Source of the DNA: Ktedonobacteria bacterium
Lineage (GTDB): Bacteria; Chloroflexota; Ktedonobacteria; Ktedonobacterales; JACDGC01
Direction: 5' to 3'
Length of the DNA stretch: 64,000 bases
Assembly (NCBI GenBank): GCA_027459785.1
Contig: DAIDGU010000042.1
Coordinates: forward strand, 56,997 to 120,996
The position numbers and the translations under genes were made by a program. This document shows, piece after piece, positions 42,592 through 50,158 of this stretch. The notes beneath the pieces were generated by a model. It worked only from the letters and a program-made list of their open reading frames with translations, was not told the DNA's origin and searched no databases. Numbering within the stretch: position 1 is the first letter of the stretch; the number at the start of each line of letters is the position of its first letter.

Positions 42592-43860
42592 ATGCGGACA
42601 AAGTTGTCAGTTCTGATGGGCATCCTTTCGATCGCCGCCATGATGCTGAGTGCGTGCGGCACGTCCACCCCTGGCGGTGGCACCGGTCCGATCAACGTCG
42701 GTGAACTTTTCCCGATGACGGGACGCGAGCCGTTCGTCGGCCAGTGGTTCCTGCATGGTGCCAAGGCGGGCATCTATGACATCAACCAGCACGGCGGCGT
42801 GCTGGGACGCCAGCTTAACGCCACGCTGGCCGACACCGGCGGCGACGGCGTGGACGCCGTGACGGCGCTGCGCCAATTGCAGACGAACAATCCGGACTTC
42901 ATCCTGGGACCCTCCTCGTTGGAGATCGAGGGCGTCATCAACCAGTTCGATCCGGCCAAGCTCCCCGACTTCGTTGAGGGCGGCACCACGCAGCTCGACC
43001 ACATGACGAACCAGTACGTTTATCGCACGACGCCGTCGGACTCCACCCTGGCGATCGGCATGGCGTATTACGCGCTCAACAAGCTGAATTGCACGCAGGC
43101 CGGCTACTTCTTCGAGAACACCTCGAACGCGACTGGCGTCATCGCACCGCTGACGGCTTCATACACGGCCCACGGCGGCACGATCCAGAACAACGCCAAC
43201 ATCGAAGTGACCCCCCACGAGTCGTCGTATCGCAGTGAAGTGGAAAAACTGTTCGCCGGCAATCCTAACTGCATCTTCATGCAGACGGACCCGCAGACGG
43301 CCAGTACCTTCTTCAATGATGTGCGCCAGCTCAACCACCTGAACGTCCCCTTCATCCTGACCGATGCCGGCGACGACATCAACATGGCCAAGGCGATGGG
43401 CCTGGCAGACGCCTCGAAGTGGATGACCGGCATGAACGGTTCCCCGCCGAGTGGCCAGGGTTGGCAGTATTTCACCCAGGTCTATAACACGGTCTGGGGG
43501 ACGAACCAACCCGTCACCCTGTCGCAGAACACCTATGATTCGGTGATCATCGCGGCGCTGGCCATCACGGAAGCCGGCACGACCGATCCGACGAAGTGGA
43601 TCAACGATGTCAACGACGTGGTGAATTCGTCTGAGGCGTCGGGCCACACGGTCGTTCACACCTATGCTGACGGCGTTGCCGCGCTGAAGGCGGGCCAGAA
43701 GATCGACTTCGAGGGCGCGTCGGGTTCCGACGATTACAACCAGTACCATAACGTCGCCGGTTCGTGGGACATCGTCCAGTTCGATACCAGCGGCAACACC
43801 CACACGGTTTACACCGTGCCGGAAGCGCAGATCGCCGCCTGGACGCCGACTGGCAGCTAG
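42592..43860 (+). CDS. livK: Substrate-binding lipoprotein of the Liv-type transporter
   Basis: 422 residues; AGGAGGAACGC precedes the ATG. Signal sequence MRTKLSVLMGILSIAAMMLSAC with lipobox LSAC (Cys22) predicts a lipid-anchored protein. The rest is a type I periplasmic-binding (Leu/Ile/Val) fold: PINVGELFPMTGREP, GDGVDAVTALRQLQTNNPDFILGPSS, FILTDAGDD and TLSQNTYDSVIIAALAI. The binding site is not conserved enough to name a ligand. It closes the livHMGF order with a 127-base gap, likely giving it a separate ribosome-binding and mRNA-stability context. Confidence 0.87.
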   Translation: MRTKLSVLMGILSIAAMMLSACGTSTPGGGTGPINVGELFPMTGREPFVGQWFLHGAKAGIYDINQHGGVLGRQLNATLADTGGDGVDAVTALRQLQTNNPDFILGPSSLEIEGVINQFDPAKLPDFVEGGTTQLDHMTNQYVYRTTPSDSTLAIGMAYYALNKLNCTQAGYFFENTSNATGVIAPLTASYTAHGGTIQNNANIEVTPHESSYRSEVEKLFAGNPNCIFMQTDPQTASTFFNDVRQLNHLNVPFILTDAGDDINMAKAMGLADASKWMTGMNGSPPSGQGWQYFTQVYNTVWGTNQPVTLSQNTYDSVIIAALAITEAGTTDPTKWINDVNDVVNSSEASGHTVVHTYADGVAALKAGQKIDFEGASGSDDYNQYHNVAGSWDIVQFDTSGNTHTVYTVPEAQIAAWTPTGS

Positions 43861-43999
43861 GCGCTCTTTATGATTGCGGCCCCACTCCATTGCCGTGGAG
43901 GGGGGCCACCAGCGCGAGGACGGCACCCGGTTACGCAGCGGCAGCCGTCCCCGCACCCAGTTCTCATGCTACCATGCGCGTCTCAACCACAACAAGCAT

Positions 44000-44044
44000 G
44001 GCCCCACCCCCCGGCCCCCTCCCCATCTGCGGATGGAGAGGGGG
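44000..44044. repeat. Dispersed palindromic repeat, family C, copy 2
   Basis: Same module as 33429-33470: GGCCCCACCCCC, a short variable linker, then CCCTCCCCATC-TGCG-GATGGAGAGGG. It lies in the 246-base gap between the binding-protein gene and the second CoA-transferase; no gene is seen in the gap. Confidence 0.7.
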
Positions 44045-44106
44045 TGATGGGTATGATGCTCTGCCAAACTTTAGCGGGCTTCCGCTCGTAGAAGGAAACC
44101 TTTATC

Positions 44107-45360
44107 ATGCCTGAACCAACGGAAGCTGTGATGCCATTGCCCCTGGCCGGGGTGCGCGTGCTGGAACTCGGCTCATTCATCGCCGGTCCACAGACGACGC
44201 GCATGCTGGGCGATTTCGGGGCGGATGTGATCAAAGTGGAAACGCCGACCGGCGGCGACGAGCTGCGCCACTGGGGGCAGATGATCGATACCAGTGACGG
44301 GCCGGTGGCCGTGTGGTGGCTTTCGGCGGCGCGCAACAAGCGGCTGGTGACGCTGGACCTGCGTGCGCCTGCCGGCCAGGCGCTGGCGCTGCGGCTGGTG
44401 GCCCAGTGCGACATCGTCGTCGAAAACTTTCGACCGGGACGTCTGGAAGAATGGCACCTGAGCTATGAGGAGATGCGGGCGGTGAATCCGCGCGTGGTGC
44501 TGGTGCGCATCTCTGGCTTCGGGCAGACGGGGCCATACCACGAGCGGGCCGGCTATGGCAATGTCAGCGAGTCGATGGGCGGGCTGCGCTATGTGACGGG
44601 CTTCCCCGACCGCCCGCCGGTGCGCGTGGGAACGAGCCTGGGCGACGCGCTGGCCGCGCAGCAGGCGGCGCTGGGCGCGCTGTTGGCGCTGCGCGCGGCG
44701 GAACAGACGGGCCAGGGCCAGGTCGTGGATGTCGCCATCACCGAGGCCGTTTTCGCCGTCACCGAGGCGATGCTCAGCGAATATGTGCATGCCGGCGTCG
44801 TGCGCGAACGCACCGGTAACACGCTGATGCGCGCCGCACCCTCGAACGTCTATCGCACCGCCGACGAGAAATGGATCGCCATCGGTGGCAACGGCGACAA
44901 CGTCTTCCGCCGCTTCAGCCGGGCGCTGGGCCGGCCCGAACTGGCCGATGATCCGCGCTTCATCAACAACCAGGCGCGCATCGCCAACGTGGGGCTGCTG
45001 GACAACTTGATCACTGCCTGGGTGGTCGCGCGCCCGCTGGCCGAGGTGCAGGCGATCCTGGATGCCGCCGGCGTCCCTGCCGGGCCGGTCTATAGCGTCG
45101 CCGATATCGCCGCCGATCCGCAGTTCCAGGCGCGCGGCATGATCGCCAGCGTCCCCGATCCGCGCATGCCGGAAGGCTACGTTGTCATGCCGGGGATCAT
45201 CCCGACGCTGACGGCGACGCCGGGGGCGATCACGCGCACCGGCGGCGCGCTGGGCGCGGACGACGACGCGGTATACGGCGAGCTGCTGGGGCTGGATGCT
45301 GCTGAGCTAGCCGCGCTGCGCGCGGCGGGCATCATCGCGCCGGTCCAGCACGGCGGCTAG
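44107..45360 (+). CDS. CaiB/BaiF family (type III) CoA-transferase, second copy
   Basis: 417 residues starting MPEPTEAVMPLPLAGVRVLE. Signatures: LGSFIAGPQTTRMLGDFGADVIKVE, NKRLVTLDLRAPAG, CDIVVENFRPGRLEEW and GFGQTGPYHERAGYG. The catalytic Asp is expected at Asp180 (SLGDALAAQQAALGALLAL). It shares about the same layout as the enzyme at 36709 but is clearly diverged, so the two may act on different acids or as a pair. Placement at the end of the Liv cluster ties it to the same substrate. Confidence 0.88.
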   Translation: MPEPTEAVMPLPLAGVRVLELGSFIAGPQTTRMLGDFGADVIKVETPTGGDELRHWGQMIDTSDGPVAVWWLSAARNKRLVTLDLRAPAGQALALRLVAQCDIVVENFRPGRLEEWHLSYEEMRAVNPRVVLVRISGFGQTGPYHERAGYGNVSESMGGLRYVTGFPDRPPVRVGTSLGDALAAQQAALGALLALRAAEQTGQGQVVDVAITEAVFAVTEAMLSEYVHAGVVRERTGNTLMRAAPSNVYRTADEKWIAIGGNGDNVFRRFSRALGRPELADDPRFINNQARIANVGLLDNLITAWVVARPLAEVQAILDAAGVPAGPVYSVADIAADPQFQARGMIASVPDPRMPEGYVVMPGIIPTLTATPGAITRTGGALGADDDAVYGELLGLDAAELAALRAAGIIAPVQHGG

Positions 45361-45428
45361 AGCTACGCGCTGGCAGCGAGCAGGCATGAGGGGGGCGGCG
45401 GGCGGGGGGGGTACGACGGGGAGGCGGC

Positions 45429-45484
45429 GGGCGGTTGAAACCGCGCCTAAGGGCCGATGGCCACGAAGTCCACCTACGTGGACT
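45429..45484 (+). repeat. Dispersed hairpin repeat, family A, copy 4
   Basis: GGGCGGTTGAAACCGCGCC and following bases, ending in the hairpin AGTCCAC-CTAC-GTGGACT (45467-45484). It lies in the 225-base gap 45361-45585, which also holds very G-rich runs and the palindrome TTACATTATGTAA (about 45530-45542); no gene is seen there. Confidence 0.75.
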
Positions 45485-45585
45485 GGAGAGCTGCAAGGGT
45501 TTTTTCGCTTTTGCTACAGGTTTCGCGTTACATTATGTAAGAAGATGCTGGCGGGACGCGAATAGGTAGCAAAAGAGGGGCGACG

Positions 45586-46443
45586 ATGGCTGTGCGTGCG
45601 CGGCTGGTAGGCGTGTGGGCGCTGATGCATCCTGGTCCCAGTTTGCTGACAGTCGGTGCCTATCTGCTCTGCGCCGGCATCGCGGCGGGCGGGCGACCTG
45701 CGCCGGGGCGGCTGGCGCTGTCGGCATTGGGGCTCGTGTGCATGCAGTTCGCCATCAGCGCGCTGAATGATTACTGCGACCGCGTGGCGGACGCGCGCAA
45801 TCCTACCAAGCGCAAGCCGCTGGTGCTGGGGGTGGTGTCGCCGGGCTTCGCGCTGGGCGCGGCGCTGATGCTGGCCGTCGCCATGTTCGCGCTCTTCGTT
45901 CCCCTTGGTCCCGTCAGCGTTGTCCTGGCCGGCATCTTCCTGGGGTTGGGCTTCGCCTATGATCTGGGGATCAAGTCCACGCCTGCCAGTGGTCTTATGC
46001 ATGGGTTGGCGTTCCCAACATTACCGTTACTGGCATGGAACATCTTCGCGCACCTCACACCGGCGATCTTCTCTGTCATCCCGTTGGGTTTGGCGCTCGG
46101 CATTGGCATCCATCTGGCGGATGCGATCCCGGACGCAGCGGCGGATGCCGCCAGCGGCGTGCATGGGCTGACGCAGGCGTTGGGTGCGCGTGCGCCATTG
46201 GTCTGCTGGTCTGCATTCGGTGCAGCGGTCCTCCTCGTCGGTGGCGTGGCGCTGCTCCAGGCACGCGGCCATCTGCCGCTGGTGCTTGCCAGTGCGGCAT
46301 TGGCCGTGGTGGCGCTGCTCGGCGCGATCCGTGCCTTGCATGACGACACCGTGCCGGCAAAGACACGCTATCAGCGCCATTTTTTGTTGCTGGTCGGCGC
46401 GGCGCTGCTGCTGGTCGTCGCCTGGTTTGCCGCTGTGGGATAA
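45586..46443 (+). CDS. UbiA-family prenyltransferase-like membrane protein
   Basis: 285 residues, eight or so membrane helices. The first Asp-rich motif is NDYCDRVADARNPTKRKPL (family NDxxDxxxD), needed for Mg-diphosphate binding. The second Asp-rich motif is altered: DLGIKSTPASG and DAIPDAAADAASG stand where families such as UbiA or MenA have DxxxD. Members attach prenyl chains to quinone, haem or chlorin precursors, or act in lipid synthesis. The acceptor is unknown. No RBS stronger than AAAAGAGG was noted 8 or so bases upstream. Confidence 0.75.
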   Translation: MAVRARLVGVWALMHPGPSLLTVGAYLLCAGIAAGGRPAPGRLALSALGLVCMQFAISALNDYCDRVADARNPTKRKPLVLGVVSPGFALGAALMLAVAMFALFVPLGPVSVVLAGIFLGLGFAYDLGIKSTPASGLMHGLAFPTLPLLAWNIFAHLTPAIFSVIPLGLALGIGIHLADAIPDAAADAASGVHGLTQALGARAPLVCWSAFGAAVLLVGGVALLQARGHLPLVLASAALAVVALLGAIRALHDDTVPAKTRYQRHFLLLVGAALLLVVAWFAAVG

Positions 46444-46488
46444 TGGTGATAACAAGCGCCATGTGCGTAAGGTATATGTGAGGTTGGT

Positions 46489-47652
46489 ATGGCAGCGCAG
46501 CATCCCCCCTTGTTCCCATCACTAGAAGCATTGACGGCACCGGAACAGGTGCGGGTGCTTTTAGGTTTGCCGGAAGGGTCGTGGCGCGTGGGGCGCGAGA
46601 CCGTCACCGGCGGGTTGAGTGGGGCGCGTTTGGAGCGCATTTCGTTCACCAATGGCGACCGTTATGCCAGCGTCGTCCTGAAGCAGATCGATCCGCACAC
46701 GAACTGGTTGATGCGTGCGGCGGGGGATACGCTGGGGCGTGAGATCGCGTTCACGCAATCGCCGCTGTGGGAGCGGCTGCCGGAAGTCATTGACGTGCCG
46801 GTGCTGGCGGTGGCGCGCTTTGCTGATGGGGCGGGCGCACTGCTTTTGCCCGACCTCGCGCCGGTCATCTACCCCTCGGCACTCTGTTACGAACCGGCAG
46901 ACGAAGGCTTGGTGCAACGCATCCTCGCTCATCTGGCGGCGTTGCATGCAACCTTCTGGGGCGATCCTGCCTTACGCGCGCAGTCCTGGCTGGCGACGCC
47001 GGCGGATGCCCTTTTCACCCTCACGCTAGATCGCCTGAACGATGCCGCCCAGGCCGTGCCGGATGAAGATACTTATGGCGATCAGGCGTTGCGCATGTGG
47101 CCGTACCTGTGGCGCTTTATCGACGGTGCGGACGCCGCGACGATCTGGCGCACGTTGATGCATCCCGACGCGCTGCTGGCTGCCGTGCGTGCCGCCCCGG
47201 CGACGCTGGCGCATGGCGACACCTGGGTGGCGAATATGGGTGGCCTGGCCCCCACGCCGCAACGCGACGCCGCCGTGGCGCTGGCCCAGGCGCAGCACGA
47301 GGTGCCGCCGATGGAACGCCTGCTCTTGCTGGATTGGGCGCTTGTCACCGCCGGCCCCGCTACCTTCGACAGTCTGTGGCTGGCGCAGACCTGGCATACG
47401 CTCGATCCCCTGCAAGTGCTGGAATGGCACCGCGCCGCCCTCGTACGCCTCGGAATCGCCGACGTGCAAGACGACGCGACCTGGGCGTTGCTGTGCGATC
47501 TCGGTTGGGTGCGCACTTTCCTGATGGGCGCGGAGTGGATGGTGCGCGATGTGCGGGGCGCACAGACCGACGACGAAGACCGCGCCGCCCGCGCCCGCTT
47601 GAACTCGTGGTGCCACCGAGCGGCGGAGATCCTGCGCGCCCGTGGCTGGTAG
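46489..47652 (+). CDS. Protein-kinase-like phosphotransferase (APH/EcKinase-like)
   Basis: 387 residues. The nucleotide-binding lysine strand is YASVVLKQI (about 61-69), the catalytic loop LAHGDTWVANM (Asp244) and the metal-binding motif LLLDWALVTAGP. Long insertions around LLPDLAPVIYPSA recall the EcKinase/DUF1679 branch of the APH clan. The substrate is a small molecule, unidentified. It follows the UbiA-like gene by 45 bases and may be in the same transcript. Confidence 0.72.
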   Translation: MAAQHPPLFPSLEALTAPEQVRVLLGLPEGSWRVGRETVTGGLSGARLERISFTNGDRYASVVLKQIDPHTNWLMRAAGDTLGREIAFTQSPLWERLPEVIDVPVLAVARFADGAGALLLPDLAPVIYPSALCYEPADEGLVQRILAHLAALHATFWGDPALRAQSWLATPADALFTLTLDRLNDAAQAVPDEDTYGDQALRMWPYLWRFIDGADAATIWRTLMHPDALLAAVRAAPATLAHGDTWVANMGGLAPTPQRDAAVALAQAQHEVPPMERLLLLDWALVTAGPATFDSLWLAQTWHTLDPLQVLEWHRAALVRLGIADVQDDATWALLCDLGWVRTFLMGAEWMVRDVRGAQTDDEDRAARARLNSWCHRAAEILRARGW

Positions 47653-47733
47653 ACGTGTTACACTCCACCAAAACATATTTTAGTTCGCCGGCCCAGCGGC
47701 AGCCGCTCCCCCCGGCGCACGCTGCTGATCGGC

Positions 47734-48747
47734 TCAGATCGGGTATGGGGCGCGACGCTGGCGCAGTTGGCCGTGGCGCTGATGCCGGCGCGGTTGCCGC
47801 AGTAATAACCAGGCACCCAGGCCACCCAGGCCACCCAGGCCGACGAGCGCCGTCGCGCTGACGAGCAGCGGCACGGGGTCGGGCGGGGGCGGTGGGAGCG
47901 CGACCACGTCGCCGGTGGCGTCGAAGCGCGCGGGCGTGCCGACATAGCGCCCATGTTCGGGAACGGCGCGTTCCGCGAAGTGGGTGGCCAGGTCGCGCAG
48001 CCCACTGCTGACAGCAGGGCCACTGAGGGGCAACCCATGCCCCGCCGCCAGGGTGCGGGGTTGCAGCGCGGCCAGCCGGGCGACAGAAGCTTCCGCCGCC
48101 GGCCAGTCGCTCGTCGCATACGTCGGCGGCCCATTGATCTCTGGCACGGCGCTCATCGCCAGGCCGGGCCGTTCCTGATTCATCGTCGTCACGGCGTCCC
48201 CCGCCAGCAAAACGCGCTCTGCCGACTGCCACAGCGCGATGTGACCAGGCGTATGGCCCGGCGTGTGCAGCCATTGCCAGCCCAGCAAGTGCGGGACGGT
48301 GCCATCCGGCGGCAGCGGCAGGACGTGCGGGCGGATGTCCGTGCCACTCGGTGGGAAGAGATAAGCCATCGTCGCCATCAAGCCCCCCACTGTGGGGTCC
48401 AGCGGCGGCAAGATCGCCTGGCCCGTCAGATACGGCAACTCCTGCACGTGGGCAAACACCGGCACCGGCCAGGTCGCCAGCAACGCGCGCACCGCGCCGA
48501 TGTGATCGAAGTGCGCGTGGGTGAGGATGATCGCTTGCGGCGGACGATGCGCGCCGTACTTCTGGCGCGCGGCCTGGCGAATGCGCGGGGCGCTGCCCGG
48601 CACGCCGGTATCCACCAGCACCCAGCCGCCATCCAAGGTATCGATGAAGTAAACGTTGGTGAGTTCCAGCACACCGGCCAACAACAATGGAATGCACATG
48701 ATGTGCTCGGTCATTTGAAGCGGCATCGCGCGTTGCACGAGTTGCAT
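47734..48747 (-). CDS. MBL-fold metallo-hydrolase with C-terminal membrane anchor
   Basis: 337 residues; AGGAAGGTG precedes the ATG. Metallo-beta-lactamase fold: VLVDTGVPGSAPRI, the metal motif THAHFDHIG, LHTPGHTPGHIALW, LLAGDAV and AGHGLPLSG supply the expected two-metal ligands. After about residue 285 a proline stretch leads to one hydrophobic helix (PLLVSATALVGLGGLGGLGAWLLL) and an Arg/His-rich tail, so the catalytic domain is probably tethered to the membrane. Substrate unknown (thioester, lactone or phosphodiester are possible). Confidence 0.8.
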   Translation of the reverse strand: MQLVQRAMPLQMTEHIMCIPLLLAGVLELTNVYFIDTLDGGWVLVDTGVPGSAPRIRQAARQKYGAHRPPQAIILTHAHFDHIGAVRALLATWPVPVFAHVQELPYLTGQAILPPLDPTVGGLMATMAYLFPPSGTDIRPHVLPLPPDGTVPHLLGWQWLHTPGHTPGHIALWQSAERVLLAGDAVTTMNQERPGLAMSAVPEINGPPTYATSDWPAAEASVARLAALQPRTLAAGHGLPLSGPAVSSGLRDLATHFAERAVPEHGRYVGTPARFDATGDVVALPPPPPDPVPLLVSATALVGLGGLGGLGAWLLLRQPRRHQRHGQLRQRRAPYPI

Positions 48748-48856
48748 CGCCTGTCACCTTCCTCGCTATGTCGTTGTTTACCTCATCGGCACCCAGTGGT
48801 CGTTCTTGATGGCAGGCAGTGCTATGAGCCGCCCCGGTGCAAGGTGTAGGGATGAT

Positions 48857-49078
48857 TTAGGCGGTGTCATCCTCCGAGTCTGGTGCCTCAGCATGCCCTT
48901 GCTGGCGGCCCGGCTCACCATCTTCGGGGTTTTGCTGAATCAGGTGATCGCGCGGGGTATCGGTGTTCGGCTCGGTGGCCGAAGGGGTAACGGCCCCCTG
49001 GCCCAGGCGCTCATCTTGCATGGTCTTGGGATCGAACTGGTACGGCTTGTCGGCGTATTCGGGATCGCTGGGATTCAT
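48857..49078 (-). CDS. Small acidic hydrophilic protein, unknown
   Basis: 73 residues, MNPSDPEYADKPYQFDPKTM and onward, ending DSEDDTA. GGAGGT lies 6 bases before the ATG, a good ribosome binding site. Rich in Asp, Glu, Pro and Gln, with no hydrophobic core, so probably unstructured. No family is recognised. It sits 38 bases after the HAD gene in the same direction and is probably co-transcribed. Confidence 0.55.
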   Translation of the reverse strand: MNPSDPEYADKPYQFDPKTMQDERLGQGAVTPSATEPNTDTPRDHLIQQNPEDGEPGRQQGHAEAPDSEDDTA

Positions 49079-49116
49079 GGTTGACCTCCAATGAGTGGTG
49101 TGGTGTGATGGCGCGT

Positions 49117-49785
49117 TCAGTGCGTCTGCGCCAGGGGCGACTGGTCATAGTGGGCGAGCAGGTCGGCGGGGTCAGCATAGATCGCCACTGCGCCCGCCAG
49201 GTCGTCATCGGCGAAGCCGCCACAGCGCACAGCGATGGTTGCCACCTGCGCTTGCTGGGCGGAGGTGATGTCGTAGGGCGTATCGCCTAGCACGATCACG
49301 TCCGTCGGTGGCAAGGCGACCTTGCGCACCGCGACGCCGATGACATCGGGGGCGGGTTTGGAGGCCGCCGCGTCATCTGAGGTCGTCGCCTCCGTCAGCA
49401 GGTCCGCCACGCCGGCCTGTTGCAATAACTGGTCAAGCTCTTGTTTTTTCGCGGAACTGGCGACCATCATCCGCAAGCCCGCCTGCTGCACGTGCTCGAC
49501 CAGGGCGCGTGCGCCCGGTGCCGGCTGCAATATCGGCAAATAGCGTTCCAAAAAGATCGCGGCGCGACGCTGGGCAATCGTTTTCCCAGGCTCGGCGTCC
49601 GGCGTCAGGCCCGGTACGACGCGCGGCAGCAACTGATCGCCGCCCATGCCCATCAAGGGGCGGATCCGCGCGAAGGGAACCGGATAACCGGCTTCGGCGA
49701 GAGCAGCGACCCACGCCTGGGTATGGGCATCGTTGCTGAGGATCAGCGTGCCATCGACATCGAATAAAACGCCACGAATCGCCAT
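49117..49785 (-). CDS. HAD-superfamily phosphatase (phosphoglycolate phosphatase/beta-PGM-like)
   Basis: 222 residues; AGGAGG is 6 bases before the ATG. Motif I is LFDVDGTLI (Asp9, Asp11), followed by an alpha-helical cap (about 18-80, QAWVAALAEAGYPVPFARI). Motif II is MVASSAKK, motif III comes from the KPAPDVI lysine, and motif IV is VIVLGDTPYDI. This is the subfamily I layout of phosphoglycolate and beta-phosphoglucomutase-like enzymes. Confidence 0.82.
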   Translation of the reverse strand: MAIRGVLFDVDGTLILSNDAHTQAWVAALAEAGYPVPFARIRPLMGMGGDQLLPRVVPGLTPDAEPGKTIAQRRAAIFLERYLPILQPAPGARALVEHVQQAGLRMMVASSAKKQELDQLLQQAGVADLLTEATTSDDAAASKPAPDVIGVAVRKVALPPTDVIVLGDTPYDITSAQQAQVATIAVRCGGFADDDLAGAVAIYADPADLLAHYDQSPLAQTH

Positions 49786-50076
49786 ATGGCTCCTCCTGTC
49801 TCTGGTTTGTCCCGCAGCCCCGCAGATGCTATTCCAGTTTGCCAGGCCGCATGGAAGATAATGCGGCTGGGTGCGCAGGTACTGGTAACATAGGGAGATT
49901 GCTACAAAGGCTGAGTATACCTACCATTAACGTGTCGGGTTTGGCGATGGCTGACCGCCAGGAGTCCATGAATAGCTACCAGGGAGCGATATTATGAAGT
50001 GAAACGAAATGATGACCGGCGGCTGCTTTTGCAATCGCTAGGCTCCTTATTACCAAGCTGCCTATTAAATACCCTC
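49786..50076. other. Intergenic stretch without a visible gene
   Basis: Divergent region between the HAD gene and the TIR-WD40 gene, more AT-rich than its surroundings. No coding frame with a ribosome binding site was seen. It should contain control sites for both directions; only the promoter at 50077-50105 is clear. Confidence 0.5.
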
Positions 50077-50105
50077 TCGTCAACAGGGCAAAACAGCGTT
50101 ATACT
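50077..50105 (+). promoter_or_regulatory. Promoter of the TIR-WD40 gene
   Basis: TCGTCA at 50077-50082, a 17-base spacer and TATACT at 50100-50105; start near 50112, 47 bases before the TTG start. Confidence 0.5.
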
Positions 50106-50158
50106 GACGGAGGTCAGCCCTGGCACACCAGTGCATTACCGCCGCAGGAGATAAACCG

